From contig NZ_FOBO01000011.1 of assembly GCF_900109855.1 (NCBI RefSeq), positions 1-64,000 of the forward strand: a stretch of 64,000 nucleotides of DNA, read 5' to 3'. Position numbers and translations under genes: made by a program. Below, piece after piece: positions 27,993-36,568 of the stretch; the first letter of the stretch is position 1; each line of letters opens with the position of its first letter. The notes beneath the pieces are model-generated. The model saw nothing but the letters and a program-made list of their open reading frames with translations. It was not told the origin of the DNA and did no database searches. The stretch comes from Roseovarius tolerans. GTDB taxonomy: Bacteria; Pseudomonadota; Alphaproteobacteria; Rhodobacterales; Rhodobacteraceae.

Positions 27993-29137
27993 TGAAGTGC
28001 CTCCAGATCGAATTGCATGAAGTCCTGTTCACGAGCTTGCGCGGCGGCCATGGCCAGCTCGGCAGCGCCAAGGGGGCGGGTATGAGTGGCTTTGAGGCGG
28101 GTACGGATTGCTACTAGGCGGGCCAGTTCAGCGCGGGCATAGGTGTTGAGCGACATGGCCGCATGGATGTCATCGGTTTCGCCAATACGGGTGATGATGT
28201 CCTGCACGCGCAGTGCTGCCGCGCGCACGGAGACCATGGAATAATCGCCATAGATCCCCGCACCAAAGGAGGTGAGGCTCATGGTAGAATTTGCGAGTAA
28301 AACCGGATCGATGGTGCCAAGCGCATCGACGCCGCCAACGCGCGCGAGGTAAAGGTTGTAGCGCTCCGGGATGACCTGAACGTAATGCTGGGTTTCTGCG
28401 AAAGGCGGCACGCCACCATAACGTTGCACATTGCCAGGGCCCGCGTTGTAGGCGGCCAGTCCATGAATGATGTTGCCGTCAAACATGGCCAGCATCTGCG
28501 CCAGATAGCGTGCGCCGCCGTTGACCTGGATGTAGGGGTTTTCATAATAGGCGGGATAGATCCCGAGATCTTGTGCTGTGCCTGGCATGATCTGGGTAAG
28601 GCCAAACGCGCCCACGGGGGAGCGCGCACCAATTGTGAAACGGCTTTCTTGCCAGATCAGCGCCTGCAACAGGCAGCGCCATTGCTTAGGGGACAGGCCC
28701 GCCGCGCGCACGCCGGACATATTGTGCGTTTCCATCGCCGCGCGAATGATCAGCTGCTCAATAGAGCCTGCGGCATCGCCAAACATTTGGGCAGCGCCGG
28801 GGTTAGGGTCGATCGCGCCGTAGAGCGCATCTGCAGCACTTCCCGGTGAAGTGCCTGCTTCCAAACTGGCGACCAGAACGCCTGAATTTCCGCTGCCGAG
28901 CGTGGATGCATCGAGGATGTCTTCCAGAGCTTGCAGTTGTTCCTCTTCGAGCTGCTCTAGCGCGTCTTCTCTGGAAAGGCGGTCCTGCTGTAGAGCCAGA
29001 TCCTGCGCGCCTTGGTTCAACACGCGTTCACGCTGCAAGAACATGCCTGCATCAAAGGTCGGCACGCCTTGCGCAAACGCCATGGGCGCTACGAGCGATA
29101 CCAAGCCCGCAAGGATATGCGGGCAAAGGCTATTCAT
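27989..29137 (-). CDS. Lytic transglycosylase domain within a VirB5-like frame
   Basis: A 382-residue secreted protein. The signal peptide ends near MAFA, then QGVPTFDAG and a coiled-coil segment (about 30-80). The SLT domain spans roughly 145-260, with catalytic E164 in IWQESRF, GAFGLTQIMPGTA and AAYNAGPGN. The C-terminus has NTYARAELARLVAI and ends FMQFDLEALQ, closely echoing VirB5 next door. The reading is a peptidoglycan hydrolase inserted into a duplicated VirB5 scaffold, opening the wall at the tip-assembly site. A second VirB1-type enzyme is encoded at 32214-32939. Confidence 0.8.
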   Translation of the reverse strand: MNSLCPHILAGLVSLVAPMAFAQGVPTFDAGMFLQRERVLNQGAQDLALQQDRLSREDALEQLEEEQLQALEDILDASTLGSGNSGVLVASLEAGTSPGSAADALYGAIDPNPGAAQMFGDAAGSIEQLIIRAAMETHNMSGVRAAGLSPKQWRCLLQALIWQESRFTIGARSPVGAFGLTQIMPGTAQDLGIYPAYYENPYIQVNGGARYLAQMLAMFDGNIIHGLAAYNAGPGNVQRYGGVPPFAETQHYVQVIPERYNLYLARVGGVDALGTIDPVLLANSTMSLTSFGAGIYGDYSMVSVRAAALRVQDIITRIGETDDIHAAMSLNTYARAELARLVAIRTRLKATHTRPLGAAELAMAAAQAREQDFMQFDLEALQ

Positions 29138-29288
29138 TCAGGACGCCAATCGGTCCAAGCATCTCGAAATTGCAATTACTGCGGCTGACTTCGGCAAAGG
29201 AGGTGAAACATTCTGCCTCAGACGGCCGGTATTCCGCGCAGGCCGTGAGGGTCAGAAGGGTGAGTGTCAGGGTGAAAAGCTTGCGCAT
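29130..29288 (-). CDS. virB7: VirB7-like lipoprotein, 52 residues
   Basis: A short frame with a lipoprotein signal: basic MRKLF, hydrophobic stretch, lipobox LTAC with the lipidated cysteine at residue 17, then about 35 mature residues with two more cysteines. The start forms an ATGA overlap with the virB4 stop, and the end overlaps the transglycosylase start by eight bases. Size, lipobox and position match VirB7, which anchors VirB9 in the outer membrane. It is short enough to be missed by length cut-offs. Confidence 0.8.
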   Translation of the reverse strand: MRKLFTLTLTLLTLTACAEYRPSEAECFTSFAEVSRSNCNFEMLGPIGVLNE

Positions 29289-31648
29289 CAAATCGGTCTC
29301 CAAAAATTAGGGTTCTGGCGATAATCCGCGCCGACCAGCGCTTCGCCTTTTTCCATGCCGCCAAGGATCGTGAGATACGGGCCAAGGGCGCTGAGATCGG
29401 CGTCGATCACGACCGAGCCTTGATCATCGCGCACCAGCGCCAGACGGGAATTGCTGCCCGTGCCGAGCAGCACACTGAGCTCTTTGTCAGTGAGCCCAAG
29501 CATCTCGTAATCACTGGCCGAGGCACGAATATTGGGAAGCAAGACTTGCGTCGGAACGGCCTCGACAATCGTTTTGCCTGTTCGGGTTTTCTCGAGCTGG
29601 CTTGCGTATTGGGTCATCATCACGACGACCGCGTTTTGTTTGCGCGCGGTCACAAGCCAGTTGCTAAGACGGTCCGCGAAATACGGGTTATCGAGCGCCT
29701 TCCAGGCTTCATCGATGATGATCAGCGTCGGTTTGCGATCCTCGATGACGCGTTCCACCCGCCGAAACAGATAGGACAGGACAGCCATGCGTTCTTTCTC
29801 GCTTTCGCTGTCGAGAATGCCGGTTAGATCAAAGCCCACCACATCGCCTTCGAGCGAAAAGCTGTCCTCGAGGCTTTGCCCGAAGATCCAGCCATAACGC
29901 CCATCGGCCGTCCATTCCTGGATCCGTTCAAACATGTCTCCTTCATCGGCACCTGCGACGAAGAGGGAAGCCAGGTCTTGCCAGTTGCGCAGCGCAGCCT
30001 CACTAGCACCTGCGTTCTGGCGCACCACTTCCTGGATGCGGTTGATCTGGACGGGGCTTAACGGTTTGTCCGCGCGGTGCAAAAGCGTGGCGAGCCAGTC
30101 AGAGAGCCAAGCTTGGCCGCGCCCATCAATTTCGGTGCGAAGGGGATTGAGGCCAGTTGCTTCGCCAGCCTTGATTGCGCTGTAGCGCCCGCCATTCGCG
30201 CGCACGGCCATTTCCATGCCCATGCGATAATCGAACACAAACACCCGTGCTTCGCAGCGCCGGGCCTGGGTCATCAAGAAAGCAGACAAAACTGATTTGC
30301 CAGAACCTGGGCGGCCAAGGATCAAGGTATGACCACCGGTCGGTTCTTTGTCGGGCTGGCCAGTCTCGTGGTAGTTGAAGAGAAAGCCCGAGCGCTCTGG
30401 TGTCGGGAACAGGGCGATCGGTTTGCCCCAGGGCACTTTATGGCCAGCCTTGCCCAGCTGACTGCGATGAAGCGCTGCAAGGTCGGCAAAATTCGTGTTT
30501 GTGATGGCGGCTTTGCGACTGCGCATCTGCCCATTGCCCGGGTGTTGCGCAAAATAATGAGTGCGCGCGGCAAAGCTCTCGTTGACCAGATTGACGCCTT
30601 CGCTGGCGGCGATGTTGCGCACCTCGGCAGCGATGGTCTCCAACTTTTCTTCGGTTTCCGCAAAGACGGTGACCGTCATGTGATGATCACCAAAGCTGAG
30701 CCGTTTGGATTCCAGATCATCCAGCGCGTCGACCAGTTCTTCGGCCAGTGAGATGGCTCCGTCATCGCTGGCCTTCATCAGGCGTTGTTGTCGCTTGATC
30801 CGGCTGGCCATGATGTTGCCGTTGATAGGTGTGAAGGAGTGGGTGACCACCATGTCGATGGGCAGGTTGAGCTCATCGAACATGGTGCAGCTGGTTCTTG
30901 CAGGATAAGTCTTGATCGCGAAACTGGTGCCAAACCGCTTGCCTGCCGCGCCGTCGTCCAGCGTGAAGCTGCGGCCCTGAAACGTGACCCGTGTGTTGGC
31001 CACATCCTCGGCAACGATGCCAAAGCGCGATTTTGCGAAGAGCGGCCGTTCTTGACCTATGTTGAGCGCACCAAGGAAGCCCAGCAACTCGCCGCTTTCG
31101 GCCCCGAGCAGGCGCGGGTTCATTTCGGTAAAGGACGACAGAAGAAACCCGACGACCTCGCTGAGTTTGCGCAATTGCTTAGCTGTCTGGTCTTTTAGCT
31201 GGGCGATTGAGTCTGTGCGTTTCAGGCGCAGCCGCGCGGCCAGCGGCGGACGCTTTAGAACCGTGAGCGTGAGTGTTTTGTCGCGCAGGCCTGCTTGCGC
31301 CATGGCTGCATGCCACCGGGTATCGAGCGCTTGCGCAAATCCCTCGTCGGGCACCGGCGGCAGCGTGGTCTCTATCGCTTTTGAAACCTTGTGCACGTAA
31401 AAACTATATTCGGGCCCGATCTGCGCGATGATGGCAGCGAAGAGTGCCCGGATTTTCTCTAGGTGCGCGTCATCGCTGGTCATGCTGTTGACGCCATCGA
31501 GGCGGATACACTGGAAGAGGGCATTGCCGCGCGTGCGGATCGTTCTGTCATCCACGAGGCTGACATAGGGCAGCATGCTGGCCATGGGGCGCTCTTTGCG
31601 CGCCCAGTCTGGCAACATGGCAAGATCATCTGAAGGGTCACGCAGCAT
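29288..31648 (-). CDS. virB4: Type IV secretion ATPase VirB4
   Basis: A 786-residue ATPase. The N-terminal VirB4 domain is followed by a motor domain with Walker A ILGRPGSGKS (K about 451) and Walker B TLIIIDEAWKALD near 637-649. The C-terminal ASDYEMLGLTDKEL is typical. VirB4 energises pilus biogenesis. The start overlaps virB3 by 11 bases and the stop overlaps virB7 in an ATGA. The length is normal. Confidence 0.93.
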   Translation of the reverse strand: MLRDPSDDLAMLPDWARKERPMASMLPYVSLVDDRTIRTRGNALFQCIRLDGVNSMTSDDAHLEKIRALFAAIIAQIGPEYSFYVHKVSKAIETTLPPVPDEGFAQALDTRWHAAMAQAGLRDKTLTLTVLKRPPLAARLRLKRTDSIAQLKDQTAKQLRKLSEVVGFLLSSFTEMNPRLLGAESGELLGFLGALNIGQERPLFAKSRFGIVAEDVANTRVTFQGRSFTLDDGAAGKRFGTSFAIKTYPARTSCTMFDELNLPIDMVVTHSFTPINGNIMASRIKRQQRLMKASDDGAISLAEELVDALDDLESKRLSFGDHHMTVTVFAETEEKLETIAAEVRNIAASEGVNLVNESFAARTHYFAQHPGNGQMRSRKAAITNTNFADLAALHRSQLGKAGHKVPWGKPIALFPTPERSGFLFNYHETGQPDKEPTGGHTLILGRPGSGKSVLSAFLMTQARRCEARVFVFDYRMGMEMAVRANGGRYSAIKAGEATGLNPLRTEIDGRGQAWLSDWLATLLHRADKPLSPVQINRIQEVVRQNAGASEAALRNWQDLASLFVAGADEGDMFERIQEWTADGRYGWIFGQSLEDSFSLEGDVVGFDLTGILDSESEKERMAVLSYLFRRVERVIEDRKPTLIIIDEAWKALDNPYFADRLSNWLVTARKQNAVVVMMTQYASQLEKTRTGKTIVEAVPTQVLLPNIRASASDYEMLGLTDKELSVLLGTGSNSRLALVRDDQGSVVIDADLSALGPYLTILGGMEKGEALVGADYRQNPNFWRPI

Positions 31649-31916
31649 AGCTGTCCCCTGAATGGATATTGCGGTTTGGTGTTGGTGGCGTTTCCTGCAG
31701 CGCGGTTACCAGCACTTCAAGAAACGCAGGATCCCAGTCAGCCGCTTTCCACAGGGCGGGATAGGCCAGAGCGGCGGCGATGATCACCGGCCAGCTTTGG
31801 ATCCACAGAAAAAGCAACACAAACCCGAAGAGCCAGACCATCGCATACATGATCGGCAGCCCGATGAGCTTTGGTGGCCGGATTAGGCCCAGGAAAAGAA
31901 GGGTTTGCGTTGCCAT
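31638..31916 (-). CDS. virB3: Type IV secretion protein VirB3
   Basis: A 92-residue inner-membrane protein with the family's N-terminal FLGLIRPPKLIGLPIMYAM and two close hydrophobic segments (about 20-50). VirB3 works with VirB4 in pilus assembly. It is seven bases downstream of virB2 and overlaps virB4. Confidence 0.88.
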   Translation of the reverse strand: MATQTLLFLGLIRPPKLIGLPIMYAMVWLFGFVLLFLWIQSWPVIIAAALAYPALWKAADWDPAFLEVLVTALQETPPTPNRNIHSGDSYAA

Positions 31917-31923
31917 GTCGGAT

Positions 31924-32217
31924 TCACGCGCCCCAGATGGCGGTCACGATGGTCGGCGCAGCCGCGATGCCCGCGATTGCGATGAGCACCCAAAGGGCTT
32001 GGCGGAAGTCCAAAATCCCGAAGAGCCAGGACAGGAACACACCGATCAGAGCCAAGGTTCCGATCACGATGCCCAAGGGGCCGGTGATCGTGTCGACAAT
32101 GCCTTGCAGAAGGTTTTGCACCGGTGAGAGGTCGATGCTTTGCGCGAGCGCGGGATTGGCAATCATCAAACTGGCCAGAGCCAGCGAAAGGATCATGCGG
32201 ATTTGTGTGTGCATCAT
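31924..32217 (-). CDS. virB2: Major pilin VirB2 (TrbC/VirB2 family)
   Basis: A 97-residue prepilin: a signal peptide ending near NPALAQ, then a mature part with two hydrophobic helices separated by a short loop (IVIGTLALIGVFLSWLF; ALWVLIAIAGIAAAPTIVTAI). This is the normal form of VirB2. It overlaps the VirB1 stop by four bases. Confidence 0.9.
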   Translation of the reverse strand: MMHTQIRMILSLALASLMIANPALAQSIDLSPVQNLLQGIVDTITGPLGIVIGTLALIGVFLSWLFGILDFRQALWVLIAIAGIAAAPTIVTAIWGA

Positions 32218-32939
32218 GAGGCTCCAGTCAGTCGATCACGCGCGGCCATGACACGGCGCACGTGATTTTGGGTTTCTTGGTAAGGGGGAATACCGCCGTA
32301 GCGCGCGACCGCGTTAGGCCCCGCGTTGTAAGCCGCAAGTGCAAGTTCCGGCGTGCCAAATTGGGCAAGCATCATCAGAAGGTATCGAGCAGAGCCATCC
32401 AGATTGGCCTGCCAGTCGTGAGGGTCCACACCAAGCTGCGCAGCTGTGGCTGGCATCAATTGGCCGAGGCCGATCGCGCCTGCAGAGCTGCGTGCGTTTG
32501 CGCGATAGGCGCTTTCGATCTCGATATTCGCTTGAAATAGCGTCTGCCATTCGGAAACAGACAGACCTGCACGCCGCAGCGCGGGGTGCCCGCCATAGCG
32601 ATGCGCGGTGCTTTCAAGGGCAGCGAGGATTTCGGGGCGGGGGATTGCTGGCGCAGGAGAAGTGCGGGGCGCTTGCGGTTCAGGCGCTGCGAAGACGGTC
32701 GGCTCTGATGCATTCGCGCCTACGCCGTCGATGTAGCTTTGTGCGAATCCAGACTGAGGAGCTTTGGTTTCCAACTGGCCATCAGCCCGCATTGAGAGCA
32801 CAAAACCTTCAGCGCCAGCTGGGGCTGCGATGAGCGCAGCAAGGACGGCAAGTGCTTTAGTCGGTGTCGCCTGGCTTGTGAGAAGCGACTTTGCCTTCGA
32901 CCATAGGGATTGAAATGACCGATACGTCCAGCCCAGCAA
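32214..32939 (-). CDS. virB1: VirB1-type lytic transglycosylase, start uncertain
   Basis: The SLT domain is clear: IEIESAYRANARSSAGAIGLGQLMPATAAQLG with catalytic glutamate in IEIES, and LALAAYNAGPNAV. A signal-like stretch (KALAVLAALIAAPAGA) precedes a proline-rich linker. No ATG lies close upstream; a TTG at 32939 gives 241 residues and overlaps the preceding gene by 83 bases. An ATG at 33158 would bury that gene's frame entirely and is less likely. The enzyme opens peptidoglycan for the channel. Confidence 0.75.
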   Translation of the reverse strand: MLGWTYRSFQSLWSKAKSLLTSQATPTKALAVLAALIAAPAGAEGFVLSMRADGQLETKAPQSGFAQSYIDGVGANASEPTVFAAPEPQAPRTSPAPAIPRPEILAALESTAHRYGGHPALRRAGLSVSEWQTLFQANIEIESAYRANARSSAGAIGLGQLMPATAAQLGVDPHDWQANLDGSARYLLMMLAQFGTPELALAAYNAGPNAVARYGGIPPYQETQNHVRRVMAARDRLTGAS

Positions 32940-33183
32940 GGAAGCTCGATAAGCCGTTGATTGTCTTGAATTCTCGCGCGGCCATGTTGTTGCGTGCAGT
33001 GACGAGCAGGCGGCGCGTCTCGCCGTCAGGCGAGACGCAATGCACGGTCCAAATCCCGGACCACTGAGCACTTGTTCGTTTGGGCGTAACGCGGCACACG
33101 ACATCCGCCGAGTGTCCCTCGGCAAGCAGTGTGCGCAGCCCTTCTTCGCTAACAACATTGGGGGCGTCTTGCATCAAATTCAT
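32857..33183 (-). CDS. Hypothetical first gene of virB operon
   Basis: A 108-residue soluble protein (RVTPKRTSAQWSGIWTVHCVSPDGETRRLLVTARNNMAAREFKT...). The composition looks genuinely coding and the frame fills the space before virB1. The ATG at 33183 is chosen; an ATG at 33210 is possible. There is no signal peptide and no recognised family. As first gene it may regulate or accompany secretion-system assembly. Confidence 0.6.
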   Translation of the reverse strand: MNLMQDAPNVVSEEGLRTLLAEGHSADVVCRVTPKRTSAQWSGIWTVHCVSPDGETRRLLVTARNNMAAREFKTINGLSSFLAGLDVSVISIPMVEGKVASHKPGDTD

Positions 33184-33249
33184 TGAAACGAGCCTTGCAG
33201 AACTGTGCATGGACCCGGCAGTCCCTCATGGACTACCAGATCGATACAT

Positions 33250-33291
33250 GATTATAATCTTGCAATCAAGAGGTGCATTTTGATTTAATGC
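33250..33291. promoter_or_regulatory. Divergent virB promoter region with small palindromes
   Basis: Between the virB operon and the divergent secreted-protein gene there is a perfect GATTATAATC palindrome (33250-33259) and GCATT-N7-AATGC (33275-33291). Both are short, so an operator role is only suggestive. Confidence 0.3.
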
Positions 33292-33346
33292 GCTCTTTAT
33301 GCGTTGAAACGAACTTACTGCAACGGAGTGGCTGAGCCAAGGTAAT

Positions 33347-33652
33347 ATGGGGATTTTGAAACAGACATGGGCGGTTCTGGCCGTTTTGAGCTGGGGATCT
33401 GCCTCAGTCGCAGGGAATTGTTTACCTCCGATAGTGCCCTTTATGCCCACCGATGCCGGTGATGTTCGGGCGTATGCTGACTTGTTGAGACGCGACGCAG
33501 AGACATACTTCGACGATGTCGAGCAGTATTTTCGGTGCCAGGTCGAGGAGCGACGTGGGGTGTTTGAGCAAGCGCGAGAGCTCAGCAAAGACTATGCGCG
33601 CGTTTTAGAAGTTTTGGGGAGTGATAGTTTGAGGGGGGGTGCGTCAACGTAA
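33347..33652 (+). CDS. Secreted hypothetical protein divergent from virB
   Basis: A 101-residue protein with a signal peptide (MGILKQTWAVLAVLSWGSASVAG) and a helical mature part containing two cysteines (NCLPPI, YFRCQV). It is transcribed away from the virB operon. The position suggests an accessory periplasmic component of the transfer apparatus, but the family is not recognised. Confidence 0.6.
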   Translation: MGILKQTWAVLAVLSWGSASVAGNCLPPIVPFMPTDAGDVRAYADLLRRDAETYFDDVEQYFRCQVEERRGVFEQARELSKDYARVLEVLGSDSLRGGAST

Positions 33653-33999
33653 AAGCGGCCACTCATCATCATGGCGGGGAAGGTCGCAAATGCGGACAAT
33701 CCTGCCTTTTGCTGGTGCGGCGGATGCGAGTGCAGCAACGTGCATCCATCACAGCGATGCTAGCTCTGCGACGCAGCGCGTATCGCGAGAGCGGCCGTTT
33801 ATAGGCGGTGACTTGGCCATAGTCGAAACCTTCAATTCGCGAAGGTCTGTCCTATAACTGGGTTGCTGCGGTGCAGTTTGTAACTTCGGGCTCGAGGTCT
33901 TCAATATTGCGGTGTAAATAAATGAGTGAAATGCGCAGACCGGTCAGCAGCTGATCTACCCTCACCGATGTTTTACTCGAACTACCAATTTTCACGCAT
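33653..33999. other. Gene-free junction between transfer genes and cargo
   Basis: About 350 bases with no frame that looks coding; a 72-codon frame inside has biased, low-complexity composition. It separates the VirB-type module from the metabolic cargo and may be an old insertion junction. No transposon end was recognised. Confidence 0.4.
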
Positions 34000-34467
34000 T
34001 CACAAACCCAGTTCAGAAAGCCCCGGATGGTCGTCTGGCCTACGACCTTGCTGCCAATGAAACTTGCGGTTGGCTTCAGCAATCGGCAGGTCATTGATGC
34101 TTGCAAAGCGGCTTTGCATCAGCCCGATTTTGGCAAATTCCCAGTTCTCATTCCCGTATGAGCGAAACCAGTTGCCGCTGTCATCGTGCCATTCATAGGC
34201 ATAGCGGACAGCGATGCGGTCGTCGGTAAAGGCCCAGAGTTCTTTGATCAGGCGGTAGTCGAGTTCTCGTATCCATTTTGCTTTCAGGAACGCTTCCGCC
34301 TCCTCGCGGTTGGTCACAAAGGTCACGCGATTGCGCCATTCGGTGTCGAGCGTGTAGGCCGTGGCGACTTTGGCGGGGTCACGTGAGTTCCAGCCGTCCT
34401 CGGCGAGGCGCACCTTTTGCAAAGCGGTGTCGCGGGTGAAAGGCGGCAATGGGCGGCGGTTTTGCAT
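34000..34467 (-). CDS. DUF1348 family (NTF2/SnoaL-like) protein
   Basis: A 155-residue protein with features of DUF1348: [29 protein letters not shown], and [23 protein letters not shown]. It has an NTF2-like cone fold that could bind or isomerise a small hydrophobic molecule; the substrate is unknown. It lies next to a TetR-type repressor gene on the same strand. Confidence 0.78.
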   Translation of the reverse strand: MQNRRPLPPFTRDTALQKVRLAEDGWNSRDPAKVATAYTLDTEWRNRVTFVTNREEAEAFLKAKWIRELDYRLIKELWAFTDDRIAVRYAYEWHDDSGNWFRSYGNENWEFAKIGLMQSRFASINDLPIAEANRKFHWQQGRRPDDHPGLSELGL

Positions 34468-34597
34468 GGAATTGTGTCCTTTCAGGGTTCGGGGTCAAAG
34501 CGGGATTACAGAGGTCCCGAGGGTTGTCTGGCGAAGGGTAAAGTGCCTAACGGAAGTTTAATAACAACTTCAGCCTTCGGAAGGCTTGGCCAGAAAT

Positions 34598-35176
34598 TCA
34601 GTCTTGGGAGGCGGCCAATGCAGTTGCGTGGGCCGCTTCTGCGATCCGGTTCGCGATGTCGGGATTTGCAACTGCGCGTGAGAGCGTCAGCCCGCCGATC
34701 AGTGTACTTAACATCGCCCAGGCCCGTGTGTGTCGAGCCTCCTCTGAGTTACCACTCAAACCATCGGAAATCAGACTCACAATTCGGTTCATTTTCGCTT
34801 CATAAGCCGTGTGCATATCGGGATCAGCCCGTGCAACTTCGGGTGAAAGTGTTGTCATCGCACAGCCGCAGGCGAGGTCATTACGGTGCGCCTCACCTAG
34901 ATAGTAATCGGCAAAGGCACCAACCCAAGCAGCTCCAAACTCGCTTTGAAAGTTCGGAATGCTCTGAATCACCTCGTCCAGCCCAGTCGCCAGCGCGGCT
35001 TCAAACGCACCATCTTTCGATCCGAAATGAGCATAAAATGCGCCTGAAGTGACACCGGCAGTCTTGGCAATGCCGTCAACTCCAGTTCCCGCATAACCAC
35101 TGCTTCTAAAGCTCTGGCTTGCAGCGTCCAGAATGCGCGCGCGGGTTTGCTCTTTCTTCGTTGGTAACTGCGCCAT
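34598..35176 (-). CDS. TetR/AcrR-family repressor
   Basis: A 192-residue regulator. The N-terminal DNA-binding domain reads RARILDAASQSFRSSGYAGTGVDGIAKTAGVTSGAFYAHFGSK; the C-terminal ligand-binding part resembles repressors of aldehyde/quinone response genes. It is divergent from the 35330 gene, and the gap holds three related palindromes that are likely its operators. Confidence 0.85.
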   Translation of the reverse strand: MAQLPTKKEQTRARILDAASQSFRSSGYAGTGVDGIAKTAGVTSGAFYAHFGSKDGAFEAALATGLDEVIQSIPNFQSEFGAAWVGAFADYYLGEAHRNDLACGCAMTTLSPEVARADPDMHTAYEAKMNRIVSLISDGLSGNSEEARHTRAWAMLSTLIGGLTLSRAVANPDIANRIAEAAHATALAASQD

Positions 35177-35198
35177 CCGCTGTCCTTTCGGCCTTTAT

Positions 35199-35266
35199 AT
35201 AGCGATCGGTATTTTTTTCTTGACGACATAACGATCGTTATATAGTTAGTTTATAGTGATCGTTAT
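35199..35266. promoter_or_regulatory. Three TetR operator-like palindromes
   Basis: ATAACGATCGTTAT at 35228-35241 is a perfect 14-bp palindrome. Two near copies lie at 35199-35212 (ATAGCGATCGGTAT) and 35253-35266 (ATAGTGATCGTTAT). All three fall in the promoter gap between the TetR gene and the divergent secreted-protein gene. Repeated palindromes in this place point to autorepression and control of the divergent genes. Confidence 0.7.
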
Positions 35267-35329
35267 ATATTCAGTTCCACCGCAACGCAACCAATCAAAC
35301 CGCGCGCTGCTGTCACAAAGGAAAGCCCG

Positions 35330-36112
35330 ATGAAGCACCAGACAAAGTCGCAAATCGAAACAGGGATCAGCCGCCGCAAAGTCATTGTGGGCGCGGTAGC
35401 GGCCGCGGCCGCCACCAACCTTGCACCAGGCGGCAAGCTGGTGATGGCCGGTGCCGCAGTTAACAACGGAGAAAACCACATGACCCCCAGAGCATTCGTC
35501 TACACAGAATTGCAAATTTCTGCTCCGTTCGAGAATGCTCGATGGCAGGAGTTGAACGATCAGATCGCGAATGAGCCGGGTTTTCTCAACAAAACGTGGT
35601 TTTCGGGGGTAGGGAATAACTCGGTTGGTGGCATCTACAGCTTTGACAGTGTTGAGACAGCGCAGCGCTATTGCACCACCTTTTTCCCTGCAGTTGCCCG
35701 AAACCTCGGCGTCGCTCAGACAACCCGCGTGTTTGATGCCAGCGTCGTTGAGGATGCAAGTCGCGATATGGGTTCGCCGCATTTTGGGGCTGTCCCAACT
35801 CAGGCCCCCGGTGCCTTTGTCTACACCGAGGTCCAGGTCAATGTGCCTTTTGAAAAAGCTCCGTGGCAGGGTCGAAACCCTGTTCTAAAGCAGCAAAAAG
35901 GATTGATTTCCAAGCTGTGGCTGAGTGGTTTGAACACAAATACTCTTGGCGGTGTTGACGCATTTGACACCGTCGAGAATGCGCTTGCCTTTGCGGTTGA
36001 TGATTTCCCAAAAACCGCAGCGAAGATGAACGCGGCCTTCTACACCCGCGTGTTTGACGCAAAAGTCGCTGAAGCTGCCAGCCGCGGGCTCCGTTCTCCA
36101 TATTACACTTAA
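35330..36112 (+). CDS. Tat-exported tandem-duplicated monooxygenase-like protein
   Basis: A 260-residue protein. The twin-arginine motif SRRKVIVGA with an alanine-rich stretch suggests Tat export. Two copies of a roughly 100-residue unit follow: AFVYTELQISAPFENARWQ... and AFVYTEVQVNVPFEKAPWQ..., each ending TRVFDA.V.(D/E)AS. The repeats look like dimeric alpha-beta barrel (YdhR/ABM-like) domains fused to make an internal dimer. It is divergent from TetR and followed by a tautomerase gene. The reaction is not known. Confidence 0.65.
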   Translation: MKHQTKSQIETGISRRKVIVGAVAAAAATNLAPGGKLVMAGAAVNNGENHMTPRAFVYTELQISAPFENARWQELNDQIANEPGFLNKTWFSGVGNNSVGGIYSFDSVETAQRYCTTFFPAVARNLGVAQTTRVFDASVVEDASRDMGSPHFGAVPTQAPGAFVYTEVQVNVPFEKAPWQGRNPVLKQQKGLISKLWLSGLNTNTLGGVDAFDTVENALAFAVDDFPKTAAKMNAAFYTRVFDAKVAEAASRGLRSPYYT

Positions 36113-36136
36113 CTCAACCAAGAAAAGGAAAGAACC

Positions 36137-36568
36137 GTGCCACTCATTCAAGTAGACGCCCCAGAGGGTGATCTGGATAAATCGCAGCAAGACGCGTTGA
36201 TGTCGAAACTCTCAAACGCCGTGCTCAAGGCTGAAGGCGCTCCATTGGAAAGTGCAGGCGGGCAGTCTTTGGTTTGGGCACACTTCAATGAAAAACCTCA
36301 GGGAACGTTTTATGTCGGCGGCGCGCCGCAGGAAAAACCTCCGTTTCGCATTGCTGTGACAACGCCACAGGGTGCACTGAACGACGAGACCAGAAAGAGC
36401 CTCGTCGCTGAGATCGGGCGCATCGTTGATGATATTGTTGGTCTCTACGACGGCAGGCTGAACCACTGGGCCATGCTTTATGAGGTGACAGACGGCGGCT
36501 GGGCCGGTGCGGGACAGGTTTTTCGCCTTGGTGACATCCAGCAGGTGATGGAAATCAAGGCCGCCTAA
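36137..36568 (+). CDS. Tautomerase superfamily protein
   Basis: A 143-residue protein from a GTG with AAGGAAAG upstream. Proline follows the initiator (MPLIQVDAPEG), giving the catalytic N-terminal proline of 4-oxalocrotonate tautomerase-like enzymes after methionine removal. The length is about twice that of the basic unit, as in tandem-fused forms such as cis-CaaD or MSAD. It is 25 bases after the duplicated barrel protein and likely shares its TetR control. Confidence 0.75.
   Translation: MPLIQVDAPEGDLDKSQQDALMSKLSNAVLKAEGAPLESAGGQSLVWAHFNEKPQGTFYVGGAPQEKPPFRIAVTTPQGALNDETRKSLVAEIGRIVDDIVGLYDGRLNHWAMLYEVTDGGWAGAGQVFRLGDIQQVMEIKAA

Noticed and set aside
33639..33857. 72-codon frame after the secreted protein gene
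   Set aside because: Biased composition, no ribosome site, overlaps the previous gene end, and no folded-looking pattern.
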